Shown in pieces: positions 1-4,981 of a stretch of 6,060 nucleotides of DNA. The position numbers and the translations under genes were made by a program. Below the pieces are notes generated by a model that did not search any database, was not told the origin of the DNA, and saw only the letters and a program-made list of their open reading frames with translations. Positions within the stretch are counted from its first letter, which is position 1; each line of letters begins with the position of its first letter. Origin of the DNA: Methanosarcinales archaeon (GTDB taxonomy: Archaea > Halobacteriota > Methanosarcinia > Methanosarcinales > Methanosarcinaceae). The stretch is from positions 1 through 6,060 of the forward strand of contig JAAXQB010000359.1 in assembly GCA_012329085.1 (NCBI GenBank), given 5' to 3'.

Positions 1-1068
1 ATGATTCATTTTAAAACCAACCAAAATAGTATAGATGAAAAATTTGAAATACCTACACATCAAATTGGTTTAGAGAAAATAGCAACTTTACTTTTAGATA
101 ACAAAATAGGAGTTATAAAAAATGCTAGCGAAATAAATGTGGTTGGACATAGAGTAGTACATGGTGGTAGTAATTTTGCAAAAACAACATTAATTAATCA
201 AGAAGTAAAAGATAAAATTAAAGAGCTTTTTGCCTTAGCTCCTTTACATAACCCGACAAATTTAATTGGTATTGAAGTAGCTGAAAAGATTTTTCCTAAA
301 GCAAAACAAGTAGCAGTTTTTGATACTGCATTTCATCAAACCATACCCGAAGTTGCTTACAAATATGCTATTCCGAATAAGTTTTTTGATGAAAATCAAA
401 TTCGACTTTATGGCTTTCATGGTACTAGTCATAAATATGTTTCCGAAAAGGCAAATGAATATTTAAATAAAAGTGATTCTAAAATTATTACTATTCATTT
501 AGGAAACGGATGTAGTATGACAGCAATTAAAAACGGAAAAAGTATAGATCATTCTTTAGGTTTTGGACCAATGAATGGTTTAATTATGGGTACTCGTAGC
601 GGTGATATTGACCAATCGGTTATTTTTTATTTGGTAAAGTCACTAGGTTATTCTATTGATGAAGTAAATAACATTTTACAAAAAGAAAGTGGTATGTTCG
701 GTTTAACCGGATTTAGTGATTTACGTGAAATTGAAGATGAAGCTGAAAAGGGTAATAAATTTTGTGAGTTAGCTTTACAGATGAATGCGTACCGAATTAA
801 AAAATATATTGGTAGTTACGCAACTATAATGAACGGTTTAGATGCTATTATTTTTACTGCTGGAGTAGGTGAAAATTCTTCGGTAATCAGAAAAATGGTT
901 TGTACTGATATGGATTTTTTAGGTATAGAACTTGATGAAGAAAAAAACGCAATTCGAAGTAAAGAGATTAGAGAGATTAATAGAGAAAACTCTAAAACAA
1001 AAATTTTAATAGTTCCTACCAATGAAGAAATTGAAATTGCGAAACAGTCGTATAATTTGATAAGTTAA
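1..1068 (+). CDS. ackA: Acetate kinase, C-terminal ~355 residues (5' end outside window)
   Basis: Acetate kinase interconverts acetate + ATP and acetyl phosphate + ADP in the cytoplasm, and works with phosphotransacetylase in acetate overflow or acetate use. Family signatures are clear in the visible residues: GHRVVHGG (R51), the FDTAFHQT segment (D108), YGFHGTSHKY (H140, H144), HLGNG at 166-170, MGTRSGD (R199), FTAGVGENS at 285-293 and PTNEE (E342). These fall about 40-42 positions before Arg91, Asp148, His180, Arg241 and Glu384 as I remember them from the Methanosarcina enzyme, so about 40 N-terminal residues, including the usual NxGSSS phosphate loop, are missing. The reading frame is open from base 1, so the ATG at base 1 is almost certainly an internal methionine and the gene starts upstream of the window. 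It ends in TAA. No pta lies downstream; a partner, if adjacent, must be to the left. No convincing terminator hairpin follows the stop. Confidence 0.96.
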   Translation: MIHFKTNQNSIDEKFEIPTHQIGLEKIATLLLDNKIGVIKNASEINVVGHRVVHGGSNFAKTTLINQEVKDKIKELFALAPLHNPTNLIGIEVAEKIFPKAKQVAVFDTAFHQTIPEVAYKYAIPNKFFDENQIRLYGFHGTSHKYVSEKANEYLNKSDSKIITIHLGNGCSMTAIKNGKSIDHSLGFGPMNGLIMGTRSGDIDQSVIFYLVKSLGYSIDEVNNILQKESGMFGLTGFSDLREIEDEAEKGNKFCELALQMNAYRIKKYIGSYATIMNGLDAIIFTAGVGENSSVIRKMVCTDMDFLGIELDEEKNAIRSKEIREINRENSKTKILIVPTNEEIEIAKQSYNLIS

Positions 1069-1131
1069 TTTACAATATGTTTTTTTGCCAATTAAATGCT
1101 GTTTTATAAAATAAATTTATGATAAATACAT

Positions 1132-1165
1132 GTTGGTTAGAGCACTAGAAGCATGCATTGAGGTG
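1132..1165 (+). other. tRNA-like fragment (D-arm to anticodon region), not a full tRNA
   Basis: The stretch begins GTTGGTTAGAGCA, which matches the D-loop and 3' D-stem of many bacterial tRNAs. It is followed by CTAGA, a loop-like AGCATGCA and TTGAGGTG, laid out like an anticodon arm plus variable loop. The putative anticodon stem is imperfect (one A-G mismatch, one G-T pair), the 5' D-stem strand is poor, and the expected T-arm (GGTTCGA-like) is absent from the AT-rich bases that follow. There is no acceptor stem. It is therefore not a functional tRNA. It could be a decayed tRNA remnant, a trace of integration at a tRNA gene, or chance similarity. Confidence 0.3.
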
Positions 1166-1226
1166 TTTATTAGGTAATTAAAAATAAGTATTTATAATAA
1201 AACTATATTTTTTAGCGTTATTTAAG

Positions 1227-1263
1227 GCAATGTAATCTAAAATGATAATTTATTTAGACTTGC
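1227..1263. repeat. Inverted repeat upstream of the small ORF
   Basis: TCTAAA at 1236-1241 pairs with TTTAGA at 1253-1258 across an 11-base loop. An outer GCAA (1227-1230) can pair with TTGC (1260-1263) through an asymmetric internal loop. On the + strand it is followed by seven A rather than T, so it is not a rho-independent terminator for ackA. It lies 22 bases before the ATG of the small ORF, so an operator or leader hairpin is possible. Short AT-rich palindromes also arise by chance at this base composition. Confidence 0.3.
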
Positions 1264-1271
1264 AAAAAAAC

Positions 1272-1446
1272 TAAATTGCTAAAAAATGGAAAAGTCAAAT
1301 CCAGAATTTGAAAAGAAAACTCGCCCCCAAAAGAAAAAATCAAAACTTATCCGACTGGATAACATCGATTTGCTTAATGCAGAAATGGAATATGAAAAAT
1401 ATTTTAATAGAATTAGGTTACTAAGCAAAGGTGTTTAAATTGCTAA
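1272..1446. repeat. 11-bp direct repeat bracketing the small ORF
   Basis: TAAATTGCTAA occurs at 1272-1282 and again at 1436-1446. The first copy ends three bases before the ATG of the 50-codon ORF. The second begins exactly at its TAA stop, so the pair brackets the gene. The match is exact over 11 bases and stops abruptly on both sides. It could reflect a small duplication, an insertion with target duplication, a repeated binding site, or coincidence in AT-rich DNA. Confidence 0.45.
1286..1438 (+). CDS. Small basic hypothetical protein, 50 aa
   Basis: An ATG-to-TAA frame of 50 codons that I do not recognise. The product is lysine-rich near its N-terminus (residues 10-20, KKTRPQKKKSK) and continues with a probable amphipathic helix, about residues 21-47, containing LIRLDNIDLLNAEMEYEKYF. 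Counting K/R against D/E gives a net charge near +5. There is no signal peptide, membrane segment or cysteine, so a soluble cytoplasmic protein is expected, possibly binding nucleic acid or ribosomes through its basic end; that is only inference. Codons such as CGC, CCC, CGA, CTG and ATC are scarce in the neighbouring genes, although total GC (46 of 153 bases) is not obviously raised. The ATG follows an A-rich stretch, GCTAAAAA, consistent with SD-independent initiation. It points towards guaD on the opposite strand and leaves 26 bases between the two stop codons. It could be real or a chance ORF. Confidence 0.5.
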   Translation: MEKSNPEFEKKTRPQKKKSKLIRLDNIDLLNAEMEYEKYFNRIRLLSKGV

Positions 1447-1450
1447 GCTT

Positions 1451-1476
1451 AAAAAAAAACATACCTAATACTTGGT
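1451..1476 (-). terminator. Possible weak terminator at the end of guaD
   Basis: On the - strand, ACCAA (1476-1472) can pair with TTGGT-type bases at 1468-1463 around a 3-base loop, with one bulged base at 1466. The stem overlaps the guaD stop codon. Four bases later comes a run of nine T (1459-1451). The stem is short and bulged and the T run is not directly adjacent, so this is a tentative call; the T run is its strongest element. Confidence 0.25.
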
Positions 1477-2010
1477 TTTATCTTCTTTTTCTTGCCAAAT
1501 TTGAAAAGCTTTTAAAGCCTCATTTCTATTTATTTGCTCGAATGGTATGCTTCTTTTATTATAATCTAAAGGTAATTCTTTATAGATAAAGGCATCATCA
1601 AAACCAATATTAGCGGCGTCAGTTTTATTACTGCCAAAAAAAACTTTATCAGGTCTAGCCCAATAAATAGCACCTAAACACATTGGGCATGGCTCACACG
1701 AAGTATAAATAATACAACCATCTAGTTGAAAAGTGTTTAAATTTTTACAAGCATCTCTAATGGCTGTAACTTCAGCATGTGCTGTTGGGTCATTGGTTGA
1801 AGTAACTTTATTGTTTCCTTTGCCAATAATTTCTCCGTCTTTTACAATAACACAACCAAATGGACCACCTTCATTATTGCTCATTCCTTTTATAGCTCTT
1901 TTAACAGCTTCATTCATAAAGTGTTCATGATTTATAGTTTCATAATCATTTTCATTTTGTAAAGCTTTGGCAGCTTCATCTATAAATTTTTTATTGAAAT
2001 TATTACACAT
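1465..2010 (-). CDS. guaD: Guanine deaminase (cytidine-deaminase fold, GuaD type)
   Basis: A zinc hydrolase that converts guanine to xanthine plus ammonia in purine salvage, cytoplasmic. The 181-residue product has the deaminase-fold motif TAHAE (zinc ligand H78, proton-shuttle E80) and PCPMC (zinc ligands C108 and C111). The long stretches NDPTAHAEVTAIR, YTSCEPCPMCLGAIYWARP and GFDDAFIYKE closely follow Bacillus subtilis GuaD as I remember it, including the C-terminal tail ending in Tyr typical of that domain-swapped dimer. This separates it from the tRNA deaminase TadA. The start is the ATG at 2010: an in-frame TAA lies two codons upstream, and the next Met (residue 32) would cut into the first conserved helix. 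Compared with the roughly 156-residue Bacillus enzyme it has about 26 extra N-terminal residues. It lies 51 bp after the isoaspartyl peptidase gene and is probably the last gene of that transcript. Confidence 0.9.
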   Translation of the reverse strand: MCNNFNKKFIDEAAKALQNENDYETINHEHFMNEAVKRAIKGMSNNEGGPFGCVIVKDGEIIGKGNNKVTSTNDPTAHAEVTAIRDACKNLNTFQLDGCIIYTSCEPCPMCLGAIYWARPDKVFFGSNKTDAANIGFDDAFIYKELPLDYNKRSIPFEQINRNEALKAFQIWQEKEDKTKY

Positions 2011-2061
2011 AATTTATATGTTATTTTATTAAAATTTTAATTAAAATGGATTTTAAAAGTA

Positions 2062-3117
2062 TTAATTTTCATAGAATTTCACAACATTTTCTCCAGTAGA
2101 TTTTTTATAAGCACGGTACATTCCTGCAGTATTAAAATCCCATGCAATATTAGCATTTTTATCTAAAGAAATCATTCCTCCATCTCCGCCAAGGCTATCA
2201 ATTTCAACATGTATTACTTGATGTAAAGCTTTTTGTAAATCATACTTTTTATGTTGCATTAAACTTGAAACTTGATGAGCAGCTAAAGTTCGAATAAAGT
2301 ACTCACCAGTTCCTGTAGAAGAAACACCACATGTTATATTATTTGCATAAGTACCAGCGCCAATTATTGGTGAATCTCCAATACGACCAAATTTTTTGTT
2401 GGTCATACCTCCTGTTGAAGTTCCTGCAGCGATATTTTGATTTTTATCAATAGCTACACAGCCAACAGTACCAAATTTATGATTGTCAATTAACGCCTTG
2501 TCTAATTTATTGGTTTCTAATAATGCATGTTTTTTACCTTGAACTTTTAATAATTGTTGGTAGCGTTTGTCAGTAAAAAAATAAGATTCGTCTTCAAACT
2601 TTAAGTTATATTGTTTGGCAAATATTTCAGCACCATGACCCGATAACAAAACATGTCTTGTACTATCTTTAACTAAAATAGCAGCATTTATTGGGTTTTT
2701 AATACGCGAAACTCCGGCAACAGCACCCGAATTTAAAGTTTTTCCATCCATAATTGAGGCATCCATTTCTTGTTTGCCTAAGCTATTAAATACCGAGCCT
2801 TTTCCGGCATTAAACAATGGAGAATCTTCCATAATATTAATAGCTTTTTGAACAGCTATTATTGCGGTTCCGCCGTTTTCTAAAACTTGATACCCAGCAT
2901 CTAATGCTTCTTGTAATTTATTGGTGTATGCTGTTTCCATTTCTAGAGTCATATATTCTTTTTTAATGGTGCCAGCACCTCCATGAATTACTAGTGCAAA
3001 TGGAATTTCTTTGGGTAAATTTTTAGTTTTAACTTCTTTTTTTATCTCATTATTACAGGCTGTAAAAAGTACTAATATTAAGATAAAAACAGTAATTTTT
3101 TGTATTTGATTCATCAT
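2062..3117 (-). CDS. Lipoprotein isoaspartyl peptidase / L-asparaginase (Ntn-hydrolase)
   Basis: A plant-type (IaaA-like) Ntn hydrolase that cleaves isoaspartyl dipeptides and usually also L-asparagine. The 351-residue precursor matures by autocleavage before a threonine. The predicted break is G216-T217 in HKFGTVGCVAID. Other active-site residues line up with E. coli IaaA at one constant offset of 38: T217/Thr179, T235/Thr197, R245/Arg207, D248/Asp210, T268/Thr230, G269/Gly231 (E. coli numbering from memory). The conserved IHGGAGT (44-50), LFNAGKGSVF and MDASIMDG segments are present. The N-terminus is a lipoprotein signal: hydrophobic residues 8-19 and a lipobox LFTAC with Cys21, so the enzyme should be anchored in the envelope facing the periplasm or surface. 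The start is taken at 3117; a second ATG follows directly, so Met2 is equally possible. It sits 27 bp after the alpha/beta hydrolase gene and 51 bp before guaD, probably in one operon. Confidence 0.93.
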   Translation of the reverse strand: MMNQIQKITVFILILVLFTACNNEIKKEVKTKNLPKEIPFALVIHGGAGTIKKEYMTLEMETAYTNKLQEALDAGYQVLENGGTAIIAVQKAINIMEDSPLFNAGKGSVFNSLGKQEMDASIMDGKTLNSGAVAGVSRIKNPINAAILVKDSTRHVLLSGHGAEIFAKQYNLKFEDESYFFTDKRYQQLLKVQGKKHALLETNKLDKALIDNHKFGTVGCVAIDKNQNIAAGTSTGGMTNKKFGRIGDSPIIGAGTYANNITCGVSSTGTGEYFIRTLAAHQVSSLMQHKKYDLQKALHQVIHVEIDSLGGDGGMISLDKNANIAWDFNTAGMYRAYKKSTGENVVKFYEN

Positions 3118-3144
3118 TTTGTTATGTTTTAAAAGTTAATAAAA

Positions 3145-3882
3145 TTAAGTTTTTATTTTTAATAGAAAATCTTTTACGGCTGCCCAATATGCTTCGTTAT
3201 TGTTATTGTCTTTCCATAATGCTTTAGACCCGTGTTTGCCTATTTCATTGGGTAAAAATGATTTTTTTTCTTTTCTAATGGCATTGTATATATTTTTCCA
3301 TTGCTCTTTTTCGTTTTTAGCTGAAGTAATAAAAACAGGGCATTCAATTCTTTTCGCATATGTTTCAATTTTTTTGCCATTTATTTTAAAATATTCTCCT
3401 GGTGAAAATGCTAAAATTCCATCAACGCCATTATAGTGAGTACTTCCTAAAAAGAAGACTATAGCGGCTGAGTACGAGCTTCCCCAAAGGATTATTTTAT
3501 CTGGTTTTACACCATGTTTCACATATAAATAGGCTGCTTGAATATCAGGAATTGCATCTATATATTCAGTAGGTTTATTCAATTTTACAGCTTCTAAATG
3601 TGTTTTATTAATTACGCCATTTACTTCTTTACCTGATCTTTGATCTATTGCCATACAATTAAAACCAAGTTCATTTAGTTTAGGTGCAATACTACGATAT
3701 TCACCGCGGCTAAAACCTGCTTGATGATATAGAATAATAAAAGGTGCTTTTGTATTATATGTCATATAAAGGTCAGCAGTAATTTTTACACCATCATTAG
3801 CTTTAAAATGAACAGTTTTTTGTGCGTTTATACTAAAAATTAGGAAAAATAAAATAATTGAAGTTATTAATGTTTTATTCAT
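3145..3882 (-). CDS. Exported alpha/beta hydrolase, substrate unknown
   Basis: A 245-residue exported serine hydrolase of the dienelactone-hydrolase/BAAT-like branch of the alpha/beta fold. Residues 1-20 form a Sec signal peptide with probable cleavage SINA|QK, leaving an N-terminal Gln. The nucleophile elbow is WGSSYSAA (G134, S136 as nucleophile), a G-x-S-x-S variant of the usual G-x-S-x-G. LYHQAGFSRGEY (51-62) fits the oxyanion-hole strand, and GKHGSKALW supplies the likely catalytic His217. The acid residue is less clear; it may lie in the SAKNEKEQW segment around 187-195. Length is close to complete for a single-domain hydrolase with no lid. Start is the ATG at 3882, needed for the signal peptide. 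It is the first gene of the tight group that continues with the isoaspartyl peptidase. The substrate (ester, peptide or lactone) cannot be read from the sequence. Confidence 0.85.
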   Translation of the reverse strand: MNKTLITSIILFFLIFSINAQKTVHFKANDGVKITADLYMTYNTKAPFIILYHQAGFSRGEYRSIAPKLNELGFNCMAIDQRSGKEVNGVINKTHLEAVKLNKPTEYIDAIPDIQAAYLYVKHGVKPDKIILWGSSYSAAIVFFLGSTHYNGVDGILAFSPGEYFKINGKKIETYAKRIECPVFITSAKNEKEQWKNIYNAIRKEKKSFLPNEIGKHGSKALWKDNNNNEAYWAAVKDFLLKIKT

Positions 3883-3949
3883 AGCTTAAGTTTGTATTGC
3901 ATATTTTAATTAAAAAAATCACTACATTTTTAATAATAGTAACAATCAT

Positions 3950-3981
3950 AAAAAACTCCCAAAACTAATGAAGTTAAGGGA
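3950..3981 (-). terminator. Probable terminator downstream of the DUF2911 gene
   Basis: On the - strand TCCC (3981-3978) pairs with GGGA (3960-3957), and inside it AACT (3975-3972) pairs with AGTT (3966-3963), separated by a symmetric TT/TT internal loop and closed by a 5-base loop. After one G the stem is followed by six T (3955-3950). Shape, orientation and place, about 70 bases past the DUF2911 stop, fit a rho-independent terminator. The internal loop weakens it. Confidence 0.45.
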
Positions 3982-3996
3982 ATTTTATACTGAAAT

Positions 3997-4024
3997 ATTT
4001 ATTTTCTTTTGAAGGAAAATATAT
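3997..4024. repeat. AT-rich hairpin after the DUF2911 gene
   Basis: TATTTTC (4000-4006) is the exact inverse complement of GAAAATA (4015-4021) across an 8-base loop, with two more pairs beyond a mismatch. It lies about 27 bases past the DUF2911 stop. No T run follows on either side, so it may protect the mRNA 3' end or be incidental. Confidence 0.25.
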
Positions 4025-4050
4025 TTAAACTTTATCTCAAGAAAAACATT

Positions 4051-4893
4051 TTATTTACTCCATTTAGCTATGGATTCATTATTCATTTTTACATAATTGG
4101 CATTACCAGCTTTTTCGGCAACAGCTAAAGATGTTTTTGCAGTTGCTATTGCGCCTTTTTTATCTCCCATTTTGGCTTGAATTAATGATTTTTGCCTTGT
4201 CATCCAAAATGCATCTGGGTTCATTGCTACAGCTTTATTTACCCATTCTAAAGCTTGTTTAAGATCTTTATTGATGTCGTAAAAATATCTAGCGGCACCA
4301 AAATAGTCGTTTGCAGTTGGTCCAGCTAAAACTTTTTCAATACTTTTCATGGCAATTTTTTCGGTAGGGACATTAATTTTAACAGATATTAATGTGTTTT
4401 CCCATAAAATGAATAAAGACCCATGATTTGGATCTGCAAGACCGTCAAAGCCCATTTCAAATGTTTCAAATTCAAAAGGTAAAATTTGTGGTTTAACAGA
4501 AGTTTTTAATGCAACTTTACTATCATCCCATTCTCTTGGTAAACCCCAGTTTTTAGCATCGCTATAAAAAATAATATCCCAAGAATCTTTATTTGGTATA
4601 GTATAAATAGCATAAGCACCTTTTTTTAAATCTTTACCGTCAATTACAACATCGGTACTAAAAGTGATTTTGGTATTTGCATTGGCTCCAGTTCTCCATT
4701 TTTTACCAAAAGGGACTAAATCACCAAAAATTGTACGACCTCTCATTGAAGGTCTTGAATACTCTAAAGTAACATCGGTTAAACCAATTTTTTGCTCAAC
4801 TTTAGATGCAGGGCTTGGTTGTGGAGTTTCAATTTGTGCTTGTAAAGTTATACCTGTAAATACAAGTAATAATGTAAGTAGTTTGATTTTCAC
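4051..4893 (-). CDS. Secreted DUF2911 protein with TPR-like C-terminus
   Basis: A 280-residue exported protein of the DUF2911 family, common in Bacteroidota and without an assigned function. Residues 1-19 are a signal peptide (LLTLLLVFTGITLQA), with cleavage before Q20. The DUF2911 core spans about residues 25-175 and shows the hallmark blocks EYSRPSMRGRTIFG (44-57), LVPFGKKWRTGAN (59-71), KGAYAIYTIP (91-100) and WDIIFYSD (105-112). After it, residues about 195-265 look like two TPR-type helical hairpins: an A..W..KA...NP pattern at 214-226, then AKMGDKKGAIATAKTSL at 240-256. The start codon is GTG at 4893; the frame has a stop five codons upstream and no ATG nearby, and this start gives an intact signal peptide. 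It lies 88 bp after gldG. The terminator-like hairpin downstream suggests it is transcribed apart from the hydrolase group. A periplasmic binding or scaffold role is only a guess. Confidence 0.88.
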   Translation of the reverse strand: MKIKLLTLLLVFTGITLQAQIETPQPSPASKVEQKIGLTDVTLEYSRPSMRGRTIFGDLVPFGKKWRTGANANTKITFSTDVVIDGKDLKKGAYAIYTIPNKDSWDIIFYSDAKNWGLPREWDDSKVALKTSVKPQILPFEFETFEMGFDGLADPNHGSLFILWENTLISVKINVPTEKIAMKSIEKVLAGPTANDYFGAARYFYDINKDLKQALEWVNKAVAMNPDAFWMTRQKSLIQAKMGDKKGAIATAKTSLAVAEKAGNANYVKMNNESIAKWSK

Positions 4894-4981
4894 TGTATTA
4901 CGTTTTTAAAATTAGTATTAAAACATAAAATTACATTAAATATATAGAAAGTTGTTGATGCTATATTTTTTTAACAAAATT

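Larger units (their letters stand above)
1069..1285. other. Non-coding gap downstream of ackA
   Basis: These 217 AT-rich bases separate ackA from the small ORF. I see no ORF of useful length, no GC-rich terminator hairpin after ackA and no exact match to the Bacteroidota promoter pattern (TTG near -33 with TAnnTTTG near -7). A near match, TATATTTT around 1204-1211, has no suitably placed TTG. Two structures stand out and are listed separately: a tRNA-like stretch at 1132-1165 and an inverted repeat at 1227-1263. Counting the small ORF and the bases after it, the whole gap between ackA and guaD is 396 bases. Confidence 0.6.

Noticed and set aside
1..3. ATG at base 1 as the true start of acetate kinase
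   Set aside because: About 40 residues with the conserved N-terminal phosphate-binding loop would be missing while the rest is intact; the frame is open at the window edge, so the gene starts upstream.
816..1022. Antisense frames of 65-81 codons within the larger genes (also near 1733-1930, 3200-3436, 4664-4909 and 5427-5645)
   Set aside because: They lie wholly or almost wholly opposite well-supported genes and show only low-complexity hydrophobic sequence mirrored from the coding strand.
1132..1165. A functional tRNA gene
   Set aside because: No acceptor stem, no T-arm and an imperfect anticodon stem; only the D-arm side is convincing.
1465..2010. tRNA adenosine deaminase TadA or a cytidine deaminase
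   Set aside because: The zinc motif is shared, but the sequence around it and the C-terminal GFDDAFIYKE tail follow guanine deaminase GuaD.
3883..3949. Promoter before the hydrolase gene
   Set aside because: The best candidate, TATGATTG on the - strand, has one mismatch and no TTG at about -33; it also abuts the terminator-like hairpin.
4894..4981. Bacteroidota-type promoter before the DUF2911 gene
   Set aside because: TATATTTA and TATGTTTT resemble the -7 box TAnnTTTG, but no TTG lies at the right distance; not enough to call.
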